Shown one piece after another: positions 35,581-43,964 of a DNA stretch of 64,000 nt. Made by a program: the position numbers and the translations under genes. The notes under the pieces are model-generated. The model saw only the letters and a program-made list of their open reading frames with translations, was not told where the DNA came from and searched no databases. The first letter of the stretch is position 1. Every line of letters begins with the position of its first letter. Origin of the DNA: Streptosporangiales bacterium (GTDB lineage Bacteria; Actinomycetota; Actinomycetes; Streptosporangiales; WHST01); assembly GCA_009379825.1 (NCBI GenBank), contig WHTA01000013.1, positions 1 to 64,000 on the forward strand, written 5' to 3'.

Positions 35581-37250
35581 GGCTACAGGCCCAGGGCAGG
35601 GAGTTCGACAGGTTCTGTAGCACCGCGGAGGTGTTCTGGCGGAACAACGTCCAGCGTCACACCACCGGCGACGAACGGTGGATCCTGGTCGAGGCACTGC
35701 ACCAGGACATCCGCGTGTCGCTGCGCAACCTCACCGTCGCGAACGCACTGCGGCGGATCTTCCCCGCCAAGCTCGCCGTGCTCACCGGTACCGACGAGGA
35801 CTGGTACGCGGCGCTGTGGAGCGACTTCGACGTCGCCAAGGTCGAGGAGCTCGCCCGTGCCTACGGCGCCGATGCCGTCATCGACATCCACAGCATCATC
35901 GACAAGCGGCTCGCCGCCGGCATCGACGTACCCGACACCATCGACGTGGCCGGCCAGCGGATCCCGATGGACGGTGCGCCGAACGGGATCGACCCCACCC
36001 AGCTCGACCACGTGGTGCGGGCCACCGCGTGCCGGGTGCTGCGGGTGCCGCGGCTGAGCGCCGCCGACATGGACGGCGAGGCGTACACACGGGTGCGCGG
36101 CCGCAGCGCCGAGTTCTCCCGCGTCTACGACGCGCTCTGCCACTCGCTGCAGCCGGCCGCCCTGGTCACCAGCCACGTCGACTACAACCACTGGGGTCTC
36201 GCCGTGGAGTCCGCGACCAGGTTCGCCGTGCCGGTCGTGCACGTGCAGAGCACCGGCTCGCTGAAGGCGTACACGCTGTTCCCCGAACACGCGACCGGCA
36301 CCCGCACCTTCCGCGGCGAGCTCACCGTGCAGATCGGCGAGTACTTCGAGAAGTACCTCTGGGCGAACCGGGAGAAGATCAGGCGCAGCGCGGAGCTGGT
36401 CGCGTGGCGGGCGAAGGGCAACCTCGGCCGGCCGTCGTGGTGGCGTGCAGGCAGCAGCGCGACGATGGACCTGGCCACGGCGACCGAGCGCGCCCAGCTG
36501 CGGCTGCACGCCGTGGACCGGATGGGTTTCGACCGCGACAAGCCCGTCGTCGCCGTCTTCAACCACGCGGTCTCCGACGCGCTGAACACGAACCTCGAGA
36601 CGTTCGACGACCTCGCCGGCTGGTTCGAGGAGACTGCGGCGTACGCGCGGGAGCGCACGGACGTCAGCTGGCTGTTCCTCGACCACCCGAGCCAGGCGCT
36701 CTACGACGTCACCGGGTTCTTCGACGAGGTGGCCGAACGCCACGCGGACGCCGGCCATATGGCGTTCCGGCCGAGCCGCGCGCTGAGCAAGAACATGCTG
36801 TGGAGCATGCTCGACCTCGGCGTCACCGTGCGCGGCAGCGTCAGCAACGAGCTGCCCGCGTACGGCATCCCGGCAGTGCAGGCCGGCTGGTCGGAGTGGA
36901 GCTCGTGCGGCCTGTCCAGGGTGGCGGCCGACAAGGACGACTACTGGGCCATCCTCGACCACTCGCTCGACTCGCTGTGTGCCGGCGACTCGCTGATCAC
37001 GCAGGAACAGATCGAGCGGGCCCGGCTGTGGCATTGGTTCTACCGCAGCGGCAACGACGTCAGCACACCGCTCGTGCCGCACTGGGACGTCGGCGCCAGC
37101 GACCAGCTGCTGCGGGTGATCCGGATCGCCATGGCCGGCATGGAGTGCGACGGCGACCCGGCGTTCACCGCCACCCGGCGGATGTGGGAACGCAGGGAGC
37201 CGTTCCTCACCCGAATCGACCTGACCGCGTTGGAAGCGAGCGACCTATGA
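35577..37250 (+). CDS. Putative capsule-type glycosyltransferase of the pse cluster
   Basis: A 557-aa protein with no signal peptide. The C-terminal half reads as a GT-B sugar-nucleotide domain: SWLFLDHPSQALYD, then NMLWSMLDLGVTVRGSVSNELPAYGIPAVQAGWSEWSSCGL. This is like the KpsC/KpsS-type and capsule synthesis proteins, which transfer Kdo, another ulosonic acid. The ATG overlaps the previous stop, and its own stop overlaps the next start. It is a strong candidate to transfer pseudaminic acid from CMP, but this is inference. Confidence 0.5.
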   Translation: MRLQAQGREFDRFCSTAEVFWRNNVQRHTTGDERWILVEALHQDIRVSLRNLTVANALRRIFPAKLAVLTGTDEDWYAALWSDFDVAKVEELARAYGADAVIDIHSIIDKRLAAGIDVPDTIDVAGQRIPMDGAPNGIDPTQLDHVVRATACRVLRVPRLSAADMDGEAYTRVRGRSAEFSRVYDALCHSLQPAALVTSHVDYNHWGLAVESATRFAVPVVHVQSTGSLKAYTLFPEHATGTRTFRGELTVQIGEYFEKYLWANREKIRRSAELVAWRAKGNLGRPSWWRAGSSATMDLATATERAQLRLHAVDRMGFDRDKPVVAVFNHAVSDALNTNLETFDDLAGWFEETAAYARERTDVSWLFLDHPSQALYDVTGFFDEVAERHADAGHMAFRPSRALSKNMLWSMLDLGVTVRGSVSNELPAYGIPAVQAGWSEWSSCGLSRVAADKDDYWAILDHSLDSLCAGDSLITQEQIERARLWHWFYRSGNDVSTPLVPHWDVGASDQLLRVIRIAMAGMECDGDPAFTATRRMWERREPFLTRIDLTALEASDL

Positions 37251-38464
37251 CGACGACCTCGCCAGCCGCGTTCGGCATCGGCACGGACTTCGACCAGCCG
37301 ACGCAGGTGCTCCCGGTGCCGGGAGCGGTCACGAGCGGTGGGCAGCCGGAGCTGAAGCTCGTCGACGGTCTCACCCGCGGCGACGGGGTCGTCGGCCGGT
37401 TCGAGACCAGCCCCGGCCTGTTCGCCGTCAAGGTCGCGGAGCCGACCGGGCCGGTGCGGGTCACCGTCGAGCTGGCCGCGGACGCCGAGACCGCGGCCTG
37501 GTGGGAACGGCTGGTGCCGGAACACGTCCAGCCGCGCACGCCGCACGGCGCCCGGCTGCTCGCCGTACGGGCGCAGGGCGCGACCCGCGGCACGGTGCTG
37601 CTGGCGCGCCGCGTCACCGACTTCGGGCTGCGTGCACGGCAACGGGTCAGCTTCCCGCTTGCTGCGGAAGAGCTGCCCGCCGACGGCTTCCTGGTGATCG
37701 ACGTCACCGAGGTCGAGGCGCACGTCCCCGCGTGGGCGGAGCCGACCACCGAGCGGCCGGCCGTCGGCGTGCGCGTGGACGCCGTACACGCCACGCCGAC
37801 CGGGCCGGAGCCGCCGATGCCCACCCGGCCCGGCGCCACCCTGGACGCGCCAACGTGTGACCGGCTCGGCCTGATCGCTGCGGGCGGCAGCACCGAGAGC
37901 ACGGCCATCGACGTACGGGCGGACTACTTCGTGGCACAGCCGATGCCGGCGGTGCCAGGGCCGGTCACGTGGACGCTGCAGCCACAGCTGGTCGGCGAGG
38001 TGCGTCCCGACCCGGCGCGGCCGGGCCGGGGCAGCCTGGTGTTCCCGAAGCCGGCGCCCGGCCAGCCACCACTGTCCACCAGGCAGAAGGCGCAGCTGGT
38101 CGCACAGCACGAGCTGGGGAACTTCGGCACCGACCTGCGCCGGCGAATGCGGCACCTCGCCGTCCGTGGCGTACGCAAGGCTGCCCGGCCGCTCGACCAG
38201 GGCCTCAGCTCGCGCACGGGCGCGGAGCTGCTGGCCCGCGGCCAGCTCCGCGCCGTGCTGGTGCCGATCGGGTCGAGCCGGCAGCTGCCCTGTCAGATCA
38301 CCGCGGCTGCCGGCGGCCGGATCGCCGTCACCTGCACCGAGCCACCGGACGGCGCCGCGCTCGTCCACCTGGGCGTGGTCGCCACCGACGGCGGGCCGCT
38401 GACCCGTCTCGCCGACCGGCGGATGCACTGGCAGCTGGTATCCGCGAGGTACGGGCAGGCATGA
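37247..38464 (+). CDS. Unknown protein of the pse cluster
   Basis: Not recognised. The protein has 405 aa, no signal peptide and no membrane segment. It is rich in short hydrophobic beta-like stretches (for example VRVTVELAADAETAAWW, GFLVIDVTEVEAHV, RIAVTCTEPP) separated by Pro/Gly loops, with one basic helical stretch (about 290-320, LVAQHELGNFGTDLRRRMRHLAVRGVRKAAR). The ATGA overlap with the upstream transferase gene argues for a joint function. Confidence 0.55.
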   Translation: MTTTSPAAFGIGTDFDQPTQVLPVPGAVTSGGQPELKLVDGLTRGDGVVGRFETSPGLFAVKVAEPTGPVRVTVELAADAETAAWWERLVPEHVQPRTPHGARLLAVRAQGATRGTVLLARRVTDFGLRARQRVSFPLAAEELPADGFLVIDVTEVEAHVPAWAEPTTERPAVGVRVDAVHATPTGPEPPMPTRPGATLDAPTCDRLGLIAAGGSTESTAIDVRADYFVAQPMPAVPGPVTWTLQPQLVGEVRPDPARPGRGSLVFPKPAPGQPPLSTRQKAQLVAQHELGNFGTDLRRRMRHLAVRGVRKAARPLDQGLSSRTGAELLARGQLRAVLVPIGSSRQLPCQITAAAGGRIAVTCTEPPDGAALVHLGVVATDGGPLTRLADRRMHWQLVSARYGQA

Positions 38465-38586
38465 GTAGCGAAGGAGCTGAGGAGCTGGCCAGAGGTAGGG
38501 GCCGCGTTGCGGCCTTGGTGGTCAGCCAGGCCACCGCGGCACCTGTCGGAGGACAGCGATCGAAGCGGTCGCGGAGGAACGGATGA
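38461..38586 (+). CDS. Possible 41-aa coupled small ORF
   Basis: A 41-codon frame begins at an ATGA overlap with the preceding gene and ends at an ATGA overlap with the next one. That is neat architecture for a coupled gene. Against it, third-position G/C is only about 68 percent, far below the neighbours, and the peptide is compositionally plain (MSSEGAEELARGRGRVAALV and a basic C-terminus). The next gene has its own GGAGG inside this frame. It may be spacer DNA. Confidence 0.25.
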   Translation: MSSEGAEELARGRGRVAALVVSQATAAPVGGQRSKRSRRNG

Positions 38587-39698
38587 GCGAGACGACCGAC
38601 CTGGCTACCGCAACCGTGCCCGAGCATCAGCCGACGCTGACCGACGACCCGCACGAGAACACCGCCATCCTGCGTGAGCTGCTGGCCACCGCGACGCCCG
38701 GGCGCATCCACGTCGCGGCCGGCCGCCATCCGCTCGCCGAGGGGCTCGTGCTGACCGACGGCTGGTCGCTGCACGGCCCGCCAGGTGGGCTACCGCGGGC
38801 GACCCTGGCGCAGGTCGAGCCGGTCGAGCAACCGTTCGTGCACATCCTCGGCTCCCGGTGCAGCATCTCCGACCTGCGCCTCGAGCTGCCGGCCGCGTAT
38901 CCCGGCCCGCACGACGGCGACCGCTGGACGGCCGTCACCGTCGGCCAGTACCTCTATCCGGCTACCGCGGACTGGCTGGCCGACGTCTCGCTGCAGCGGA
39001 TCCACGTACTCCGCGCCGGGCGGTGCGCGGCCAACAGCATCGCCGTGATGGGTGCCGTACGCCGGATCCACCTCGCCGAGGTGCATGTCAGCGGTGGCGG
39101 CACCGGCGTCGCCGCGCACTGGGGCGCGCCCGGCGAGAGCGTGGACGACCTCACCGGCCCAACGTACCACCCGCACCAGCTGACCATCGAGGACCTGTAC
39201 GTACGCAAGGCGTTCGAGGGCTTCTACCTGAGCTCCGTACACGACGTCACGGTCGAGCGGGCACGGATGTCCGGCGTGGAGATCGGCTTCCGGCTGTTGC
39301 CCGGCGACAACACCGACCGGTTCCACGAGTCCCCGGGCGAGTCGCAGGTCAGCTCCCGGATCTCCGTCTCGGACTGCGAGATCGGCTGGATCGGGGGGCT
39401 GTACGCGCTCCGGGTGGCCGGCTGGGGGCAGAGCGAAGTGGACAGCGAGATCAGCCAGCTCGACTACCGCGACCTCACCATCTCCGACATCGTCGTCCAC
39501 CCGTGGCCGCAGCCGGACGCCGAGGCGACCGAAGGACGCGCGGCCGTAGTGGTCGAGAACGCCGGCCGGGTCGCGTTCCACCGGATCGGCCTCGCCAGCA
39601 GCACGGACGTCGTACCCGTACGGCTCGACGGCGAGGAGCTTCCGCTGTCTAGCCTCACCGACGCGGTGGATAGGATGTCGCGGCAGGGAGACCGGTAG
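38583..39698 (+). CDS. Parallel beta-helix protein, pectate-lyase-like fold
   Basis: A 371-aa protein made of repeated beta-helix rungs with short I/V-x-V/I patterns (ISDLRLELP, IHLAEVHVSGG, LTIEDLYVRKA, VTVERARMSGVEI, ISVSDCEIGW). The repeats run from about residue 90 to 345. No signal peptide is visible. Such folds occur in polysaccharide lyases, epimerases and glycan-binding proteins. ATG 38583 has GGAGG 5 nt upstream. As the last gene of the pseB operon, it may modify or recognise the glycan; the activity is unknown. Confidence 0.6.
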   Translation: MSETTDLATATVPEHQPTLTDDPHENTAILRELLATATPGRIHVAAGRHPLAEGLVLTDGWSLHGPPGGLPRATLAQVEPVEQPFVHILGSRCSISDLRLELPAAYPGPHDGDRWTAVTVGQYLYPATADWLADVSLQRIHVLRAGRCAANSIAVMGAVRRIHLAEVHVSGGGTGVAAHWGAPGESVDDLTGPTYHPHQLTIEDLYVRKAFEGFYLSSVHDVTVERARMSGVEIGFRLLPGDNTDRFHESPGESQVSSRISVSDCEIGWIGGLYALRVAGWGQSEVDSEISQLDYRDLTISDIVVHPWPQPDAEATEGRAAVVVENAGRVAFHRIGLASSTDVVPVRLDGEELPLSSLTDAVDRMSRQGDR

Positions 39699-39802
39699 TC
39701 GCCGCGCAACGATCTCTTTGGTAACTTCCGCCGACGCTCGCTCCTACGAGCCGCGGCACTCCGCTACCGTGTGGCTGCAGTAGTTCACCGTGGAGGGATT
39801 CC

Positions 39803-40003
39803 TTGGTCGGCAGACAGGGCCGGGTCACCGGCAAGATCGCGACCGGTCTTGTCGGCGAGGTGATGCTCGAGGTCCGTGGCGGCGTCGAAGCGTTCTATGC
39901 GTACCCGACGGTTCCGGACGAGAGCTTCGAAGAGGGCCAGATCGTGGTGGTCACCGAATACCATCCGCCGCGCACAATCTACGTGACAGCGGCGTACGGC
40001 TGA
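39803..40003 (+). CDS. Short NfeD-like OB-fold protein
   Basis: A 66-aa protein equal to the C-terminal soluble OB domain of NfeD (RQGRVTGKIATGLVGEVMLEV, then EGQIVVVTEYHPPRTIYVTAA). It lacks the protease and membrane parts of long NfeD. The TTG start is supported by GGAGGG at 6 nt. NfeD proteins pair with flotillins; the next gene is a flotillin, 96 nt downstream. Confidence 0.7.
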   Translation: MVGRQGRVTGKIATGLVGEVMLEVRGGVEAFYAYPTVPDESFEEGQIVVVTEYHPPRTIYVTAAYG

Positions 40004-40099
40004 TCGGAGCCATCGACGAGTTGACCCCGTCCCACTCCACACCGAACGTCTGACTGGACCTGCCCGGGGGACGGCCCCCGGTCGACGAAGGAGTGAACG

Positions 40100-41593
40100 T
40101 TGCTGTTAACCAGTTATCTCTACATCGCTGCGGCGGTGGTGGTCGCGGTCATCGTGATCGTGATCATCTTCCGCCTGGTCTGGAAGGTCGCAGAACCGAA
40201 CGAGGCCCTGATCATCTCCGGCCTCGGCGCCCGAGGCGAACGCACCGGCGCCGCCGAGAGCCTCGGCTTCAAGATCATTACCGGTAAGGGCGCTATGGTG
40301 ATGCCCGGCTTCCAGACCGCCCGCCGGCTGCTGCTCGACTCCCGCGCCGCGTCCCTCGAGGTCGAGTGCGTGACCAAGCAAGGTATTCCCGTGAGTATCC
40401 AGGGCGTCGTCATCTACAAGGTCGGCGACGACTTCGTCTCCATCGCGAACGCCGCGCGCCGGTTCCTCGACCAGCAGAAGCAGATGGACGAGACCATCCA
40501 CGAGCTGTTCACCGGCCACCTGCGGTCGATCATAGGGAATCTCACCGTCGAAGACCTGCTGCTCAACCGCGAGCAGCTGACCTCGGAGATCCGTAGCTCG
40601 TCGGCCAACGAGATGAGCAAACTCGGCCTGATCGTCGACTCGCTGCAGATCCAGGAGATCCAGGACCACTCCGGTTACATCGAGAACATCGGCAAGCCGC
40701 ACGCGGCCGCCATCTCCGCCCAGGCGAGGATCGCGGAGGCCGAGCGCGACCAGGAGGCGACCAAGTCCGAGCAGGTCGCCGCCGCGGAGAAGGCGCTGTC
40801 GATCAGGGACAGTCAGATCAAGCAGGCGTCGTACCAGGCCGAGGTCGACAAGGCCGCCGCCACTGCGCGGCAGGCGGGCCCGCTGTCCGAGGCCACCGCA
40901 CGGCAGGACGTCATCCGGGCGGAGACCGAGGGCGCCGAGCTGTCCGCACAGCTGGCCGAGCAGAAGCTGCAGTCCGAGGTCCGTAAGCCGGCCGACGCGA
41001 AGGCGTACGAGACCAGGACGCTGGCCGACGCGCAGCGCGACGCGCGCATCTCCTCGGCCGAGGCCGAGGCGCGGGAGACCGAGCTGCGGGCGAACGCGGA
41101 CGCGATGCGCGTACAGACCTCCGCGAACGCCGACGCCGAGGCGACCAAGATGCGTGGTGACGCCGAGGCGCACGCCACCCGGGCGACCGGTGAGGCGGAC
41201 GCGGCTGCGGCCCAGGCCCGCGGTCTGGCCGAGGCCGAGGCGGCGAAGGCCAAGGGCCTCGCCGAGGCCGAGGCGATTCAGGCCAGGGCGAACGCGCTGG
41301 CGGAGAACCAGGAAGCCGTCGTCGCCCAGCAGCTGGCGGAGAAGTGGCCGGAGATCGTGTCGGCCGGCGCCCAGGCGCTCGGCAACGTCGACCACATGGT
41401 CGTGCTCAACGGCGCGGACGGCGTATCGGACATGCTCGCGAAGGCGCTGACCCTGGGCGGCACCGGCATGGGGCTCGCCAAGACGCTGCTGAACTCCATG
41501 AGGGAGGACGGCACGGTGCCGGCCAGCACCAACGGCACCGCGCAGGACAGCACCGCACCGGCGCCCGCCACCGACGCGGCCGCCGCCAGCTGA
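40100..41593 (+). CDS. floT: Flotillin-family (SPFH) membrane scaffold protein
   Basis: A 497-aa protein with an N-terminal membrane segment (about 8-28), an SPFH/band-7 domain (about 35-200) and a long Ala/Glu-rich coiled coil with many AEA repeats (about 210-420), ending in a Ser/Thr/Ala tail. Flotillins organise functional membrane microdomains. The TTG at 40100 has AAGGAG 6 nt upstream. Confidence 0.9.
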   Translation: MLLTSYLYIAAAVVVAVIVIVIIFRLVWKVAEPNEALIISGLGARGERTGAAESLGFKIITGKGAMVMPGFQTARRLLLDSRAASLEVECVTKQGIPVSIQGVVIYKVGDDFVSIANAARRFLDQQKQMDETIHELFTGHLRSIIGNLTVEDLLLNREQLTSEIRSSSANEMSKLGLIVDSLQIQEIQDHSGYIENIGKPHAAAISAQARIAEAERDQEATKSEQVAAAEKALSIRDSQIKQASYQAEVDKAAATARQAGPLSEATARQDVIRAETEGAELSAQLAEQKLQSEVRKPADAKAYETRTLADAQRDARISSAEAEARETELRANADAMRVQTSANADAEATKMRGDAEAHATRATGEADAAAAQARGLAEAEAAKAKGLAEAEAIQARANALAENQEAVVAQQLAEKWPEIVSAGAQALGNVDHMVVLNGADGVSDMLAKALTLGGTGMGLAKTLLNSMREDGTVPASTNGTAQDSTAPAPATDAAAAS

Positions 41594-41620
41594 CGAGGCA
41601 GCACCCACGGAAGGGCACGC

Positions 41621-42124
41621 ATGGCTGAAACCAACCCGCAGCCCTTCCGGGTGTGCTTCGTCTGCACCGGCAACATCTGTCGCTCGCCGATGGCCGAGGT
41701 CGTGTTCCGCTCCCACGTGGAGCGGGCCGGCCTCGGCCATGCGGTCGCCGTGGCCAGCGCGGGTCTCGGCTCGTGGCACGTCGGGGACCCACCGGAGCAC
41801 GGCACCGTCGAGGTGCTCGCGCAGCACGGCCTGGACGGCTCACAGCTGCGCGCTCGCCAGTTCCGGCCGGCCGAGCTCGGCACGCTCGACCTCGTCATCG
41901 GCCTGGATCGCGGCCACCTACGGGCGCTGCAACAACACGCCGGCCAGCATGCCGACAAGGTACGGCTGCTGCGCGACTACGACCCGGACGCCGACGGGCC
42001 GGACGTGCCAGACCCGTACGGCGGACCACTGCGCGACTTCGAGCACGTCTACCGGCTGACCGAGGCGGCCATGCCGGGTCTGCTCGACGCGGTCCGCAAC
42101 GACCTGGACCGTATCTCCCGCTGA
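41621..42124 (+). CDS. Low-molecular-weight protein tyrosine phosphatase
   Basis: A 167-aa cytoplasmic phosphatase. The P-loop is CTGNICRS with nucleophile C15 and R21 (CX5R), and the general acid aspartate is in VPDPYGG near residue 128. Such enzymes often act on bacterial tyrosine kinases of capsule synthesis, which would suit the pse locus upstream, but no kinase gene is seen. Confidence 0.92.
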   Translation: MAETNPQPFRVCFVCTGNICRSPMAEVVFRSHVERAGLGHAVAVASAGLGSWHVGDPPEHGTVEVLAQHGLDGSQLRARQFRPAELGTLDLVIGLDRGHLRALQQHAGQHADKVRLLRDYDPDADGPDVPDPYGGPLRDFEHVYRLTEAAMPGLLDAVRNDLDRISR

Positions 42125-42135
42125 CCGGCGCCCAG

Positions 42136-42141
42136 TAGGGT
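42136..42141 (+). promoter_or_regulatory. -10 element (TAGGGT) of the carbonic anhydrase gene
   Basis: TAGGGT fits TANNNT and ends 7 nt before the GTG at 42149, predicting a leaderless mRNA. No clear -35. Confidence 0.4.
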
Positions 42142-42148
42142 TCTGCCC

Positions 42149-42643
42149 GTGGCCGCACGCACTTCAGACGAGATGTTCACCCACGCCAGTACGCGCGCGC
42201 CGGTCAAGGTGGCTGACCTCCCTCGCGCGCCTGCGAGGCGCGTCGCGGTGCTGACGTGCATGGACGCGAGAATCGACCTGGCCGCACTGTTCGGCCTGGC
42301 CCTCGGCGACGCGAACGTGTTGCGCAACGCCGGCGGCGTCGTCACCGCCGACGTCCGGCGGACCCTCGCGATCAGCCAGCGGTTGCTCGGCACGACGGAG
42401 ATCGTGGTGCTCGGCCACACCGGCTGCGGCATGCTCGACGTCGACGACCAGGAGTTCACCGCCGTCCTCAGGGAGGAGACCGGCCAGGTGCCCGACTGGC
42501 CGGTGGCGGGCTTCCGCGACCTGGACGAGCGGGTGCGGCAGTCCGTCGCGGAGCTGGCCGCCGATCCGTTCCTGCCGGCCAGGGACGTCATCCGCGGCGT
42601 CGTCTACGACCTCGCCAGCGGCGAGGTGCGCGAGGTGCGCTGA
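42149..42643 (+). CDS. Beta-class carbonic anhydrase
   Basis: A 164-aa zinc enzyme for CO2/bicarbonate interconversion. Metal and catalytic residues are visible: CMDARID (C37, D39, R41) and GHTGCGM (His and Cys ligands). The central ANVLRNAGGVVTADVRRTLAIS is typical of the short actinobacterial members. The GTG start is supported by the -10 element just upstream. Confidence 0.92.
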   Translation: MAARTSDEMFTHASTRAPVKVADLPRAPARRVAVLTCMDARIDLAALFGLALGDANVLRNAGGVVTADVRRTLAISQRLLGTTEIVVLGHTGCGMLDVDDQEFTAVLREETGQVPDWPVAGFRDLDERVRQSVAELAADPFLPARDVIRGVVYDLASGEVREVR

Positions 42644-42647
42644 CCGG

Positions 42648-42653
42648 TAGCGT
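42648..42653 (+). promoter_or_regulatory. -10 element (TAGCGT) of the kinase-like gene
   Basis: TAGCGT fits TANNNT and ends 7 nt before the ATG at 42661, again suggesting leaderless transcription. Confidence 0.35.
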
Positions 42654-42660
42654 CGGGGCC

Positions 42661-43545
42661 ATGCCAGGTAGGAGTGCTCTCCCCGACGTCGCCAACCGGC
42701 TGCTCGGTCAGCCGACGCAGGACTGGCAGCCGGTAGGCGGCGGCTGCATCGGCGACTGCGCCCGGGTCACGCTCACCGACGGCCGGTCGGTGTTCGTGAA
42801 GACGATGGCCGACCCGCCGGCGCACTTCTTCGCCGCAGAGGCGGCCGGCCTGCGCTGGCTCGCCGAGGCAGGCGGTCCGCCCGTCCCCGAGGTACTGGCA
42901 GCCGGCGAGGACGGTATCGCGCTCGCGTGGGTGCCTACGGCAGGCGCGTCCGCCACGGCGGCGGAGCAGCTGGGCGGCGAGCTTGCGCGGATGCACGCGG
43001 CCGGCGCGGACTCGTTCGGCGCGCCGTGGTCCGGCTTCATCGGGTCGCTGCCGATGGACAACTCGCCCGCCGCCGACTGGCCCACCTTCTACGCCGAGCG
43101 GCGGCTGCTGCCGTACGCAAGGCAGGCGTTCGACCGCGGCCACCTCGACGCCGACCAGCTGGCCCTGGTGGAACGCGTCGCGGACCGGCTCGGCGAGCTG
43201 GCCGGCCAGGCGGAACCGCCGGCGCGGATCCACGGCGACCTGTGGAGCGGCAACCTGCACTGGGCGGCGGACGGCCGTTGCTGGCTGCTCGACCCGGCGG
43301 CGCACGGCGGCCACCGGGAGACCGACCTGGCGATGCTCGCGCTGTTCGGCGCCCCGCATCTCGACCGCCTAGTGGACGCGTACCGCGAGGCGGCCACGGA
43401 CCTCGGCGCACCACTGGCCGACGGCTGGCGCGACCGGATACCGCTGCACCAGCTCTGGCCGTTGCTCGTGCACGCCGTGCTCTTCGGCAGCGGCTACGGC
43501 GCGCAGGCGGCGGCCGCCGCGCGTACGGCGTTGCGCACCAACTGA
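42661..43545 (+). CDS. Fructosamine kinase-family protein
   Basis: A 294-aa kinase-fold protein of the fructosamine-3-kinase/ketosamine kinase family, involved in protein deglycation or sugar-amine salvage. The GGGCIGDCARVTL glycine loop is followed by FVKTM with the ATP lysine. The catalytic loop is HGDLWSGNLHW, and the metal motif region DPAAHGGHRETDLAML matches the family strongly. The stop is 26 nt before the next gene. Confidence 0.87.
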   Translation: MPGRSALPDVANRLLGQPTQDWQPVGGGCIGDCARVTLTDGRSVFVKTMADPPAHFFAAEAAGLRWLAEAGGPPVPEVLAAGEDGIALAWVPTAGASATAAEQLGGELARMHAAGADSFGAPWSGFIGSLPMDNSPAADWPTFYAERRLLPYARQAFDRGHLDADQLALVERVADRLGELAGQAEPPARIHGDLWSGNLHWAADGRCWLLDPAAHGGHRETDLAMLALFGAPHLDRLVDAYREAATDLGAPLADGWRDRIPLHQLWPLLVHAVLFGSGYGAQAAAAARTALRTN

Positions 43546-43571
43546 CCGGGTTCTGGTGTCAGGATGGATGG

Positions 43572-43964
43572 ATGCGGCTGCTAGCCAAGATCGTCATCAC
43601 GGCACTCGCGCTGTGGGCGGCCACGCTGCTGCCCGGCATCAGCGCGGGCGCAGGCTCAGGCGCCGAACGTGCGGTGACCCTGGTCGTGGTGGCGTGCGTC
43701 TTCGGCGTCATCAACGCGGTGCTGAAGCCGATCATCGAGACGGTCGGCTGCCTGTTCTACGTACTCACCCTCGGCCTGTTCACGTTCGTGGTGAACGCCG
43801 CGCTGCTACTGCTCACCGCGTGGATCACCGGCAAGCTCGGCTTCGGCTTCCAGGTCGACGGCTTCTGGTGGGCGGTAGCCGGGTCGATCGTGGTGAGCAT
43901 CGTGAGCTACCTGCTCCACCTGGCCCTGCCAGGGCCGCGCAGGGACGCCGAGCCGGGCGACTAG
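43572..43964 (+). CDS. Phage holin family 4 / YvlD-like membrane protein
   Basis: A 130-aa protein with four transmembrane segments, the third and fourth separated by GFGFQVDGFWWA. The pattern GVINAVLKPIIETVGCLFYVLTLGLFTFVVNAALLLLTAWI is typical of YvlD/holin-4 proteins, which despite the name are chromosomal and of unknown function. The end overlaps the convergent SUMF1-like gene by 4 nt. Confidence 0.87.
   Translation: MRLLAKIVITALALWAATLLPGISAGAGSGAERAVTLVVVACVFGVINAVLKPIIETVGCLFYVLTLGLFTFVVNAALLLLTAWITGKLGFGFQVDGFWWAVAGSIVVSIVSYLLHLALPGPRRDAEPGD

Noticed and set aside
35678-37246. Upstream extension of the 37247 gene in the same frame
   Set aside because: It lies within the transferase gene in another frame, with shadow composition; the ATGA overlap start at 37247 is preferred.
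41041-41300. Short tandem repeats in DNA (GCCGAGGCG-like)
   Set aside because: They encode the AEA coiled-coil repeats of flotillin and are not an independent repeat array or CRISPR.
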